This document shows positions 1-7,689 of a stretch of 17,799 nucleotides of DNA, piece after piece. Origin of the DNA: CAYGDT01 sp964348745 (GTDB lineage: Bacteria; Patescibacteriota; Gracilibacteria; Peribacterales; Peribacteraceae). Both the position numbers and the translations under genes were made by a program. The first letter of the stretch is position 1. The number at the start of each line of letters is the position of its first letter. Under the pieces are notes generated by a model that was given only the letters and a program-made list of their open reading frames with translations, was not told the origin of the DNA and ran no database searches. Where the stretch lies: contig CAYGDT010000024.1 in NCBI GenBank assembly GCA_964348745.1, forward strand, positions 1 through 17,799, in the 5' to 3' direction.

Positions 1-167
1 TCCTCCAACTGGGCATCCTGCTGCATGCGGTCCAAATCTTGCGAATCGTTACTGATCACCTCATCGTACAATTCAAAATCAGTCATTGCATTCTCCCACT
101 CCCCTGCGTGTACCAATGTTCCCGGAACCAGTAACCCAATGATGATAAACCATGCGGTGCGATGCAT
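1..167 (-). CDS. Secreted protein of unknown function, N-terminal part only
   Basis: Reading leftwards from ATG at 165-167, the frame stays open to the window edge (55 complete codons), so the gene is cut off at its 3' end. The first 22 residues form a classical signal peptide: a short basic start (MHRTAW), a hydrophobic core (FIIIGLLVPGTLV) and a VHA signal-peptidase I site. An acidic mature start (GEWENAM) follows. The visible mature part is polar and acidic and matches no family I recognise. No Shine-Dalgarno sequence precedes the ATG; a TACGCT -10-like hexamer lies 7 nt upstream (175-180, minus strand), suggesting a leaderless message. The gene is divergent from carB. That it is a secreted protein is well supported; its function is not visible. 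Confidence 0.65.
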   Translation of the reverse strand, partial: MHRTAWFIIIGLLVPGTLVHAGEWENAMTDFELYDEVISNDSQDLDRMQQDAQLE

Positions 168-233
168 GGAAGTTAGCGTAGCAAAGTACATGAAAAGGTG
201 AAAGCAAGGGAACATCTGATCAACTGACCAATT

Positions 234-312
234 TGTCATCCTGAGCTCGTCGAAGGACGATAAATTGGCAGAAAAAAGGAAAAATGTATGGTTCGACGAG
301 CTCACCATGACA
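234..312. repeat. REP-like dispersed inverted repeat
   Basis: Two 21-nt arms, 234-254 and 292-312, are inverted copies of each other with two mismatches and a 37-nt spacer. The arms carry the cores GAGCTCGTCGAA and TTCGACGAGCTC. Repeats with this GTCAT(C/G)(C/G)TGAGC-type core are, as far as I recall, common between genes in many environmental bacterial genomes. It lies in the divergent gap between the secreted-protein gene and carB. A half copy of the right arm and its flank recurs at 10631-10660. Confidence 0.7.
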
Positions 313-377
313 TTTTTTAGAGGTTCCATAGGAAGCGCTTGCACCACCACTCCACGGCATGTAGGCTGCCTCGGAAC

Positions 378-3300
378 ATGAACGCTGGAATGTCCAAGGG
401 CGCTTCTGCCCCTCAAAATGCGGGGGAAGGAGAGCTTTTTCCCAAGGAATTGAACGAAATACATACCATACTGCTCCTCGGTTCGGGTGCACTGAAGATC
501 GGGGAAGCAGGCGAATTCGACTATTCCGGGAGTCAGGCGATCAAAGCGTTCAAAGAGGAAGGCAAACGCGTAGTACTGATCAACCCCAACATCGCAACAA
601 ACCAAACCAGTTGGGGACTGGCTGATAGCGTCTACTTTGAGCCGGTGACGCCGGAGTTTGTGGAACGCGTCATCGTCATCGAGAAACCCGACGCAATCGC
701 ACTGAGTTTCGGTGGACAGACCGCACTCAACTGCGGCGTGGAGCTGGAGAAACGTGGCATCTTAAAGCAGCACGGCATCCGCGTGTTGGGAACGAGCGTG
801 GACAGTATCTGCAAAACCGAAGACCGGGCGGCGTTCAATGCGGAGCTAAAATCCATTGATGTCGACGTTCCTAAAAGTTTTGCCTGTGAAACCATGAGCG
901 AAGCGCTGCACGCAGGAACCGAAATCGGGTATCCCGTCATTGTGCGGGCGGCCTACGCGCTTGGAGGAAAGGGAAGCGGACGTGCATTCAACGAAAAGGA
1001 GCTGAATGAACTTTGTAAGATTGCGTTCGTGGAATCGCCACAGGTTCTTGTTGAGGAAGATTTGACAGGATGGAAAGAGATTGAGTACGAAGTGGTGCGT
1101 GACTCCGTCAATAATTGCATCACGGTGTGCAACATGGAAAATGTCGATCCGCTGGGTATTCATACCGGTGAATCCATCGTCGTTGCACCCAGTCAGACCC
1201 TCGACAATACCGAATACCAGATGCTGCGATCGATTGCACTGAAAGTGATTCGGCATCTTAAGATTGTTGGAGAGTGTAATATCCAATATGCACTGGATCC
1301 GAAATCGCGTGCGTACCGTGTCATCGAAGTGAATGCGCGCCTGAGCAGGAGCTCTGCTCTGGCATCGAAAGCAACGGGGTATCCGCTTGCATACGTCGCA
1401 GCAAAACTCGCACTAGGCAAGAGTCTCCCCAGTTTGCGCAACGCAATCACCGAAGTAACATGCGCGGATTTCGAACCCTCGCTGGACTACGTCGCCGTAA
1501 AAATGCCTCGCTGGGATCTGCAGAAATTCCGCTTCGTCAACGATACCGTCACGAGCGAAATGAAATCTGTAGGGGAAGTCATGGCACTGGGAAAGACATT
1601 TGAAGAAGCGCTTCAGAAGGCTGTACGCATGCTTAATATCGGGCTGACAGGGCTGTATCCTTCCACCATTGAATTTGAGAATATCGACAAGGAAGTGAAA
1701 CGACCGACGCCGCGGAGAATCTTCGCCGTTGCGCAAGCACTCAAATCAAGCTGGACGCCGGAGCAAGTGAATATCGCGACGGGGATTGATCTTTGGTTTC
1801 TCCAGAGAATAGCGGGCTGCGCACGCATTGCGACGGCTCTGGAAAAAGGCGTAAACCCCGAACTGCTTTTGAAAGCGAAGCGCTCCGGCTTCTCTGACAG
1901 TTCGATCGGAAAACTCTGCAACAAGGGGACCGAAGACATCCGCACTCTGCGTACAACGCATGGCATTCTGCCATTTATCAAACAAGTCGATACGCTCGCC
2001 GGCGAGTTCCCTGCGCAGACGAACTACCTGTACCTGACATATCACGGCACGGAACACGACGTTACGTTCGGAGAAGAAGATACCAAGCACCATGCTCACG
2101 GCAAGCGAGTTCTCGTTCTTGGTGGCGGGCCGTACTCGATCGGATCGTCCGTTGAATTTGACTGGTGCTGCGTGCAGGCGGCTCACGAACTGCAACGTCA
2201 GGGATATTTCGTTGCCATGCTCAATAGCAACCCCGAAACCGTCAGCACGGATTATGATGAATGTAACGCATTGTTTTTTGATGAACTCAGCGAGGAACGT
2301 GTGCGCGATATTTTCGAGCTGCTCGTGGCATCGGGCGTGGTTGTTTCCATGGGCGGTCAGATCCCCAATTCCCTTGCTCCTCGCCTTGCGGTTGCGGGCA
2401 TTCCGATTCTCGGCACATCGCCTGCAAATATCGATCAAGCGGAAGATCGGCACAAGTTTAGCTCCCTTCTCGATCAACTCGGTATAGACCAACCGGAGTG
2501 GCAGGAGTTTTCCGAGCTTTCAGATGCGGAGAATTTCGGCGAGTCCGTTGGATATCCTGTGATCGTTCGACCCAGCTACGTACTCTCCGGTGCATCGATG
2601 GCCGTTGTGCACTCCGCCGAGGATCTGTCTGCTTATATTTCGCTCTCCGCATACATCAACAAGGAAGCGCCCATCGTGGTTTCCAAATTTGAGCAAGGTG
2701 CGAAGGAAATTGAATTCGACGGCGTTTCTCAGAACGGCAAACTGCTTCTGTATGCGATTTCCGAACACATCGAAAACGCCGGAGTACACTCGGGTGATGC
2801 AACGATCGTCTTGCCTCCGCAGCGCGTGAACTTGGAAACGCTGCGTCGTATTAAGGCGACGGCAAATGCAATTTCTGCGGCTCTGCATATCTCCGGTCCA
2901 TTCAATATCCAGTTTCTTGCGAAGAATAATCGCCTGAAAGTGATCGAATGCAATTTGCGTGCAAGCCGGAGTTTCCCCTTTGCAAGCAAAGTGACGGGCA
3001 ACAACTTCGCGACCCTCGCAACGCAGGCGCTGGTCGGCACTGCGCCCGAAGAGCAGCGCTACCAAACGCTCGACCTCGACCATGTCGGCGTGAAAGCTGC
3101 GCAGTTTTCTTTCAACAGACTGAAAGGCGCAGACCCTCGGCTCGGGGTGGAAATGGCAAGCACAGGGGAAGTCGCATGTTTTGGATTGAACGCAGAGCAG
3201 GCGTTGCTCACGGCCCTTCTCGCCGTGGGGTTCACCATTCCAAAGAAGAACATCCTCGTCACGATCGGAAAATTGGAAGATAAAGTGGATATGCTGCCCT

Positions 3301-3659
3301 CCATCCAAGCGCTGCATCAACGCGGTTTCAAGTTCTTTGCCACCAGTCGCACGCACGAATTTTTGGAATCACGCGATGTACCCTCGGCGCTGCTTCACAA
3401 AGTTTCCGAACCTCGTGATCCGAATATCCGTGACTACCTGGAAAAAAAACGTGTTGACCTTGTGATCAATATACCGACGCATTTTCGCGGCGATGAACGC
3501 ACCGACGGCTACTTTATCCGTCGACTAGCGACCGATCATCGCATTCCGCTCATTACCAACGTACAGCTTGCCAAGCGCGTAATCGAAGCACTGTGCCAGG
3601 AGAACGTAGACGAGCTCCCCATCCTTGCGTGGCCGCAATTGCTGGGCGATGTGCGCTAG
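378..3659 (+). CDS. carB: Carbamoyl-phosphate synthase large subunit
   Basis: Makes carbamoyl phosphate from bicarbonate, ammonia (normally supplied by CarA from glutamine) and two ATP, for pyrimidine and arginine synthesis in the cytosol. The full domain order is visible: a first ATP-grasp synthase unit (about residues 30-420, starting LLLGSGALKIGEAGEFDYSG), an oligomerisation region (about 430-570), a second ATP-grasp unit (from about 577, LVLGGGPYSIGSSVEFDW; RPSYVLSGASM) and a C-terminal MGS-like allosteric domain (from about 960). The length of 1093 residues fits the family (about 1070). Motifs such as NMENVDPLGIHTGES and ISEHIENAGVHSGDAT resemble eukaryotic CAD and Bacteroidetes-type CarB more than E. 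coli CarB. The start is uncertain. I use ATG 378; TTG 339 has AGGA 5 nt upstream, and ATG 390 and TTG 450 are also in frame. carA is not in the window. Confidence 0.95.
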   Translation: MNAGMSKGASAPQNAGEGELFPKELNEIHTILLLGSGALKIGEAGEFDYSGSQAIKAFKEEGKRVVLINPNIATNQTSWGLADSVYFEPVTPEFVERVIVIEKPDAIALSFGGQTALNCGVELEKRGILKQHGIRVLGTSVDSICKTEDRAAFNAELKSIDVDVPKSFACETMSEALHAGTEIGYPVIVRAAYALGGKGSGRAFNEKELNELCKIAFVESPQVLVEEDLTGWKEIEYEVVRDSVNNCITVCNMENVDPLGIHTGESIVVAPSQTLDNTEYQMLRSIALKVIRHLKIVGECNIQYALDPKSRAYRVIEVNARLSRSSALASKATGYPLAYVAAKLALGKSLPSLRNAITEVTCADFEPSLDYVAVKMPRWDLQKFRFVNDTVTSEMKSVGEVMALGKTFEEALQKAVRMLNIGLTGLYPSTIEFENIDKEVKRPTPRRIFAVAQALKSSWTPEQVNIATGIDLWFLQRIAGCARIATALEKGVNPELLLKAKRSGFSDSSIGKLCNKGTEDIRTLRTTHGILPFIKQVDTLAGEFPAQTNYLYLTYHGTEHDVTFGEEDTKHHAHGKRVLVLGGGPYSIGSSVEFDWCCVQAAHELQRQGYFVAMLNSNPETVSTDYDECNALFFDELSEERVRDIFELLVASGVVVSMGGQIPNSLAPRLAVAGIPILGTSPANIDQAEDRHKFSSLLDQLGIDQPEWQEFSELSDAENFGESVGYPVIVRPSYVLSGASMAVVHSAEDLSAYISLSAYINKEAPIVVSKFEQGAKEIEFDGVSQNGKLLLYAISEHIENAGVHSGDATIVLPPQRVNLETLRRIKATANAISAALHISGPFNIQFLAKNNRLKVIECNLRASRSFPFASKVTGNNFATLATQALVGTAPEEQRYQTLDLDHVGVKAAQFSFNRLKGADPRLGVEMASTGEVACFGLNAEQALLTALLAVGFTIPKKNILVTIGKLEDKVDMLPSIQALHQRGFKFFATSRTHEFLESRDVPSALLHKVSEPRDPNIRDYLEKKRVDLVINIPTHFRGDERTDGYFIRRLATDHRIPLITNVQLAKRVIEALCQENVDELPILAWPQLLGDVR

Positions 3660-3663
3660 TTTC

Positions 3664-3677
3664 ATGAGAATTCTCAT
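3664..3677. promoter_or_regulatory. Perfect 14-bp palindrome at the greA promoter
   Basis: ATGAGAATTCTCAT is a perfect palindrome starting 5 nt after the carB stop codon. Its last base is the first base of the TTGCCC -35 element proposed for greA, so it is placed like an operator. No T-run follows, so it is not an intrinsic terminator. Regulator unknown. Confidence 0.35.
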
Positions 3678-3705
3678 TGCCCACTCTACGACCCTGTCGT
3701 ACACT
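3677..3705 (+). promoter_or_regulatory. Sigma70-type promoter for greA
   Basis: TTGCCC (3677-3682) and TACACT (3700-3705) are separated by an ideal 17-nt spacer. Transcription would start near 3712, leaving a leader of about 19 nt before the greA ATG at 3731. That leader has no Shine-Dalgarno sequence. This suggests greA is transcribed independently of carB. Confidence 0.45.
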
Positions 3706-3730
3706 ACTGCGGAATTCCCCCCGTTTTATC

Positions 3731-4249
3731 ATGCCAAAAGGCGACAGCAATAAAGACGATGACGCACTCGTAAATGATCAGATATTGGTCACCAAAGAAG
3801 GTTTGAAAAAACTCGAAGATGAGCTTGATGAACTGAAAACTACCAAGCGCAAAGAGGTTGCCGGGCGCCTGAAGGAAGCGATCTCCTACGGCGATCTGTC
3901 CGAAAACTCCGAGTATCAAGAAGCTAAAAATGAGCAGGCGTTCATCGAAGGACGCATTTTGGAACTCGAACAGATGATTAAGAATGCAAAAATCATCTCC
4001 GAGAAAAAAGCTGACACAAAGGCGAAGGATATCCAGATCGGCACCACCGTGACAGTTCGTAATAAAACCGATGACGAAGAGCCTATTGCATATACCATTG
4101 TCGGGTCCACAGAAGCTGATCCTCTGGAACACAAGATCAGCAATGAATCCCCTGTCGGCAAAGGACTGCTCGGAAAACAGAAAGGCGATATCATAGAAGT
4201 AAATACGCCTGCCGGACGTGTGAAGTACGAGGTGTTGAAGGTTGCGTAA
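3731..4249 (+). CDS. greA: Transcription elongation factor GreA
   Basis: Rescues backtracked RNA polymerase by stimulating cleavage of the transcript 3' end through the secondary channel. The 172-residue protein has an N-terminal antiparallel coiled coil (about 18-92) with the tip motif GDLSEN at 54-59, including the catalytic acidic pair D55 and E58. A C-terminal FKBP-like domain (about 100-172) carries the typical ESPVGKGLLGKQKGD stretch. It is slightly longer than the usual 158 residues because of an acidic, hydrophilic N-terminal extension (GDSNKDDDALVNDQ). The frame is open back to 3677, but ATG 3731 fits the family best and lies downstream of the proposed promoter. A small helical protein gene follows after 49 nt and is probably co-transcribed. 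Confidence 0.95.
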   Translation: MPKGDSNKDDDALVNDQILVTKEGLKKLEDELDELKTTKRKEVAGRLKEAISYGDLSENSEYQEAKNEQAFIEGRILELEQMIKNAKIISEKKADTKAKDIQIGTTVTVRNKTDDEEPIAYTIVGSTEADPLEHKISNESPVGKGLLGKQKGDIIEVNTPAGRVKYEVLKVA

Positions 4250-4298
4250 GGAGGATTGGAGTTGAGAAGAAAACCGAAACCTCCTAGGATAGTCCCGC

Positions 4299-4670
4299 AT
4301 GCCGACTCCGCCCACGCCACTAACGATCTCCGATGATCTACGGAAACGCTATCCGGATCTCATTGATCTTATTTTGGGATCGGAGAGCATGAACGACGAA
4401 GAGCGGCAGTACTGGATCAATATCCTGCCGATCATGACGCCCGAGCAGGTCCAAAACCTCAGAGACATTTTGGAAAATGAGAAGAAACAACTCGCAGAAA
4501 TCGACCGAAAGTACGCGAAGCCACTGCAAGCCGTTGGAGCTTTGAACATTGCTGAAACGGAATCTTCGCGAAAGGAACGCAGATCAAAGCTGCAGACTCA
4601 AGAAAAGGATTTCGAGGTAAAGGAGGGGGAACAAACCGATGAATTGCTCAAGAAGATCGAAGACCTATAG
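4299..4670 (+). CDS. Small charged helical protein of unknown function
   Basis: A 123-residue soluble protein with no signal peptide or membrane segment. After a proline-rich start (MPTPPTPLTI) it is almost all charged helix. The middle (about 40-75) carries the segment YWINILPIMTPEQVQNLRDI followed by a Lys/Glu-rich stretch likely to form a coiled coil. I cannot assign a named family; I have an impression of similar short proteins in CPR genomes but cannot verify it. AGGA at 4286-4289 gives a Shine-Dalgarno sequence 9 nt before the ATG. It lies 49 nt after greA on the same strand with no terminator between, so it is probably the last gene of a greA operon. Its 3' end overlaps the convergent holA by 6 nt. 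Confidence 0.75.
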   Translation: MPTPPTPLTISDDLRKRYPDLIDLILGSESMNDEERQYWINILPIMTPEQVQNLRDILENEKKQLAEIDRKYAKPLQAVGALNIAETESSRKERRSKLQTQEKDFEVKEGEQTDELLKKIEDL

Positions 4671-5627
4671 TGCGGATACATGCACAATGCAGCAATCGAT
4701 GAGCGATAGCAGCTCTTCGGGTGCTTCTGCAGTCGCACGGTATCCTCCGGTTTTTATTTCTACATCTGCCTTTGCAAATTTCTCCACCAAGCTGAGCAAC
4801 GTCTGCATTTTGAGGCGACGCGCGAGGGGCAGCACATTGGAAACGGTCGGAAACGGCACGCCCGTTTGTTTGGCAATCGTCGCAGGATTACTGGAACCCT
4901 CCTGAGCGGCGCCGGCAACGAGTACCAGCTGGCTTACAATCCAGAGCAACCTCGCCCAGAGCGCGTGAGGGCTCTCTCCTTTGGCAAAGAGTTCTTCCGC
5001 AAACACCAGTGCCTCGATCCCCTTTCCGGCTACCAGCAGATCCATAAGCTTCCAGACAGCTTGCTCTTCCGAGAGCATGCATAGTGTATCGATATCGTCA
5101 CTGGTAATTCCCTTTTCGCACGCAAATGTCGCAAGTTTGCGAAGTTCCGTCGCAAGGAACATCTGGCCTTCTCCAACGACATCGATCAAATGCTCTGCCG
5201 CAGGACGCGTAAGCGATGACCCTTCATCGACGGCGCGCTTACAAAGCCAGTCAACAAGTGCGGGACGCCGGTGGTTTGGGAACGTCTTCACCGTGGCATT
5301 TGCAAGAATTTCCTTTGTAATGCTCAGACGCTTGTCGGGTTTCGGATCGACAATAAGTAACAACGTCGAGGGATGTATGTTTTCAATAAGTCGGATGAAT
5401 TCTTCCTTTTCCAGTGCCGGAATACCATCAATCACCACAAGTCTGCGGTCAGAAAGAAACGGCGCCGCGCCGGTCTCATCAAGCAAATTACGAAGCTCGC
5501 AATTTTTGCCATCGATGCAAAGAAGATTGTGATCCCCATGCTTTTCACGAAATTCCCCTATCCAGCGCCTGCGCTCGAAATCAAGATCGAATGCGTTCTC
5601 GCCGGTGAAAAGGTAGACCTGAGACAC
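4665..5627 (-). CDS. holA: DNA polymerase III delta subunit
   Basis: The delta subunit of the clamp loader opens the beta sliding clamp during replication. The 320-residue protein has the expected length and the N-terminal YLFTGENAFDLDFERRRW stretch of the family. A degenerate RecA-like domain I follows (VVIDGIPALEKEEF, LLLIVDPKPDKRL), then helical domain II with the Ala/Leu-rich central part (AEHLIDVVGEGQMFLATELR). The characteristic C-terminal collar helix carries KFAKADVEIKTGG. The start is GTG (5625-5627); no ATG, TTG or other GTG lies nearby upstream in frame. No Shine-Dalgarno sequence is visible. It overlaps the end of the plus-strand gene at 4670 tail to tail. A weak promoter, TTGAGG-17-TATCCG, may lie at 5661-5689 within a heptamer repeat. 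Confidence 0.88.
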   Translation of the reverse strand: MSQVYLFTGENAFDLDFERRRWIGEFREKHGDHNLLCIDGKNCELRNLLDETGAAPFLSDRRLVVIDGIPALEKEEFIRLIENIHPSTLLLIVDPKPDKRLSITKEILANATVKTFPNHRRPALVDWLCKRAVDEGSSLTRPAAEHLIDVVGEGQMFLATELRKLATFACEKGITSDDIDTLCMLSEEQAVWKLMDLLVAGKGIEALVFAEELFAKGESPHALWARLLWIVSQLVLVAGAAQEGSSNPATIAKQTGVPFPTVSNVLPLARRLKMQTLLSLVEKFAKADVEIKTGGYRATAEAPEELLSLIDCCIVHVSAL

Positions 5628-5640
5628 AGAAGGGAAATGA

Positions 5641-5668
5641 GGATAGTGGATAAAGGATAACGGATAAC
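5641..5668. repeat. Four-copy 7-bp tandem repeat upstream of holA
   Basis: GGATAGT, GGATAAA, GGATAAC and GGATAAC follow each other exactly in phase. Read on the holA strand this gives a series of TATCC motifs spaced 7 nt apart, each a possible -10-like hexamer (TATCCN). The first copy ends only 13-14 nt from the holA start codon. Copy number may vary by slippage. Confidence 0.6.
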
Positions 5669-5819
5669 GGAAAGTTCAAATGGCCTCAATAGTAGCATAG
5701 GATTGTACATTGTTGTACGGAGCGGATTGGCTGAAGGTAGTCATTAGAAATATATTGAGATATCAGAAAATATTCTATGGTTTTGACAACTTCACTCGGC
5801 TGCCAAAATCCCGAATTTT

Positions 5820-5828
5820 TGCTATAAT
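5820..5828 (+). promoter_or_regulatory. Extended -10 promoter, leaderless start of the dockerin/cohesin operon
   Basis: A consensus TATAAT (5823-5828) is preceded by TG plus one base (TGC, 5820-5822), an extended -10 element. A partial -35 (CTGCCA, 5800-5805) sits at 17-nt spacing. The expected start point, 5835-5837, coincides with the ATG at 5837, so the mRNA should have essentially no leader. A perfect TTGACA at 5783-5788 is 34 nt away and cannot pair with this -10. Confidence 0.65.
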
Positions 5829-5836
5829 AACACGAT

Positions 5837-6163
5837 ATGCACATTTCATACCCACACAGTTTCCGTAGGAACATGCGACTGGTTGTTGCAGGAGCTACCT
5901 GTCTCGTCCTTTCGTTTTTCATAGGCATACAGACAGCAGGAGACGTACAACCTATCTCGCTGATCGAAGCGGGTGGAACGCAAATCGAAGGCGATATGAA
6001 TGGCAGCGGTGATCTGGATATCAATGATGTCGTTGTCATCCTCGAAGTTGTACGTGGGTACAGAGAGATGACTCCGGAACTTCTGAACGCCGATCCCAAC
6101 GATGATGGGCAACTGACTATTGATGATGCACTGCGCATCCTTTCTACGCTTTCCCTTCGGTAA
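5837..6163 (+). CDS. Stand-alone dockerin-domain secreted protein
   Basis: A 108-residue protein with a basic N-terminus, a hydrophobic signal sequence or anchor (about 14-33) and then a single two-repeat type I dockerin-like module (about 51-108). Two EF-hand-like calcium loops are clear: D53-x-N55-x-S57-G58 to D64 (DMNGSGDLDIND) and D86-x-N88-x-D90-G91 to D97 (DPNDDGQLTIDD). Each is followed by a hydrophobic helix (VVVILEVVRGY, ALRILSTLSL), as in dockerins. There is no catalytic or other domain. By family knowledge, dockerins bind cohesins in a calcium-dependent way, and a cohesin-like domain is encoded by the next gene 5 nt downstream. It is expressed from a strong extended -10 promoter with a leaderless ATG. 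The dockerin call is fairly sure; that this pair binds each other is inference. Confidence 0.8.
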   Translation: MHISYPHSFRRNMRLVVAGATCLVLSFFIGIQTAGDVQPISLIEAGGTQIEGDMNGSGDLDINDVVVILEVVRGYREMTPELLNADPNDDGQLTIDDALRILSTLSLR

Positions 6164-6168
6164 TACAC

Positions 6169-7689
6169 ATGCAAAGGAATACCCATACTCTTCGGCAGAC
6201 GACCACGTGCGCTCTGATCTTCGTGGGCATGCTGAGTGCCAGTATGCCTCGTGGGGCTAATGCTGCAACACAGGATGCGTCGTTTGAATTGCATCCGCAT
6301 TGCGAGCAAAGAACTGCAAAGAGCGATGAATGGATATTTGGACCGATCCCAAGCCCCGGCTTTGTTGCAGAAACGCGTGGTGCAAGCACTCAGTGCACCA
6401 CGTTTGAAGTCCTTGATCCCCAAACACTGAAAACCCCGGCTCTGCGAGAAGGAGACCTCCTCGACATTGACCTCGTAATCGACAACCCGACCGGTCAGAA
6501 AATCAGCCGCGTGCGCACATGGCTTGCGTACGATCAGGAAATGCTTAAAGGGGAACTGATTACTATCAACGATATCTTCGATCTTGTTACGCCCGATGAA
6601 CACGATTTTTCTGAAGGATACGCAAAGATGGAAGCGACTGCGAAAGAGAAACTTCCGACCGACAAGAAAGTCCTGTTTGCCCGTATTCAATTTAGAGTAC
6701 TCAAAACGAATCCAATCGGAACTCCTATTACATTTCATGATCCGCAGGCGGGAGGACACAGTGTGATTATGGCACAGGATGCAGATACAGAAGCCTACAT
6801 CGTCAAAAGCGATCCGGGCGTGCTGCTCGTGACATTCGCTGCAACTGCAGGATCATCGTCGAGTACGCAGGAATCCTCTGTAGTAACCACATCGACGCCG
6901 ACAGAAACTGTAGAAAATATCTTCAACAGCGTTCCCGAGCCGCAGGCACCGATTCCGGAGCCGCAGAGCGCACAGGACGGCACATGCGTCCGTGATGCAG
7001 ATTGCGCAGGCGGAACATGCGTTGCAGGTATGTGTAAGCAGGCTCCGAAAAATTTGCCAAACGGAAGCAGTTGTTTAAGCGATAGCGAATGTACAAGCGG
7101 GCTGTGCGGCAGCGGAATGTGCGTGCCGAACATCGTTGATGAGACCCCTGTAAAGCAAGAGGAGAATACGGGAGATCGAACGGCATTTTCACTGTTGCAG
7201 ATACGCAATGTTCGACTGACAACGGAAGGCAACTCTATCTTTGTAGCATGGGACCCGCTGCAATCTTCTCAGCTCAAAGCCTATAACATTTACTACGGTA
7301 CGACATCCGGCAAGTACATCCAGCGCCGTTCGATCGCCATCTCTGATCACAGCATCACACTGCGCTCTATGACGATCGGCACGCGGTATTTCATCGGAGT
7401 CCGCGGCTTAAGCACCAAAGACGAAGAAAGCGCATTCAGTCAGGAAGTATCGATCATCGTCGGTCAGCCGGACTCTTCGAGCGCACCGCTTACCGCCGGA
7501 TCGTTGAAGGATTTTCCGAAAGGAACAACTGCGGGAAATATTTTGAAACAAGGAGGACAAACAAACGTCCCGGGAGAAACCGGTGTTCCTACATTCATCA
7601 TACTTCTTCTGATCGGATCTGCGGTAACAGGAACCATTCTGGCATCGCGCCGACAATGGAGTATTTCTACGAATGATCCACATGCATGA
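6169..7689 (+). CDS. Wall-anchored protein: cohesin-like, Cys-rich repeats, FN3, sortase-like signal
   Basis: A 506-residue secreted protein. Visible modules: signal peptide (1-33, ending GANAA); a cohesin-like beta-sandwich (about 93-224: EGDLLDIDLVIDNPTG, ISRVRTWLAYDQEML, LFARIQFRVLKTNPIGTPI and the closing GVLLVTF strand); a Ser/Thr/Pro/Glu-rich linker (225-268); and two Cys-rich repeats (270-289 and 299-318) of pattern C-x2-D-x-[DE]-C-x2-G-x-C-x2-G-M-C. A fibronectin type III domain follows (about 341-432). The end is tripartite: PGETG at 468-472, one membrane helix (474-493) and RR, like an LPXTG sorting signal. It starts 5 nt after the dockerin gene, without a Shine-Dalgarno sequence, and overlaps the next gene by 8-17 nt. 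A surface scaffold role is inferred. The cohesin call rests on pattern reading, not a profile search. Confidence 0.75.
   Translation: MQRNTHTLRQTTTCALIFVGMLSASMPRGANAATQDASFELHPHCEQRTAKSDEWIFGPIPSPGFVAETRGASTQCTTFEVLDPQTLKTPALREGDLLDIDLVIDNPTGQKISRVRTWLAYDQEMLKGELITINDIFDLVTPDEHDFSEGYAKMEATAKEKLPTDKKVLFARIQFRVLKTNPIGTPITFHDPQAGGHSVIMAQDADTEAYIVKSDPGVLLVTFAATAGSSSSTQESSVVTTSTPTETVENIFNSVPEPQAPIPEPQSAQDGTCVRDADCAGGTCVAGMCKQAPKNLPNGSSCLSDSECTSGLCGSGMCVPNIVDETPVKQEENTGDRTAFSLLQIRNVRLTTEGNSIFVAWDPLQSSQLKAYNIYYGTTSGKYIQRRSIAISDHSITLRSMTIGTRYFIGVRGLSTKDEESAFSQEVSIIVGQPDSSSAPLTAGSLKDFPKGTTAGNILKQGGQTNVPGETGVPTFIILLLIGSAVTGTILASRRQWSISTNDPHA

Noticed and set aside
1746..3356. Long antisense open frames (about 250-280 codons) inside carB
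   Set aside because: They lie opposite a clearly conserved gene and their translations show no domain, only Arg/Cys/His-rich shadow composition.
4262..4336. A 24-codon TTG-start frame with AAGGAGG 7 nt upstream, between greA and the small helical protein
   Set aside because: The translation is mostly Pro/Arg without any feature, overlaps the next gene out of frame, and could be chance; the AAGGAGG also forms an inverted pair with CCTCCT at 4280-4285.
5783..5788. Perfect TTGACA upstream of the dockerin gene
   Set aside because: It is 34 nt from TATAAT, far beyond usable spacing, and no other -10 sits 16-18 nt downstream.
5686..6759. A 357-codon minus-strand frame covering the dockerin gene and the start of the cohesin gene
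   Set aside because: The plus strand has two recognisable modular proteins and a strong promoter here; the antisense translation has no family features.
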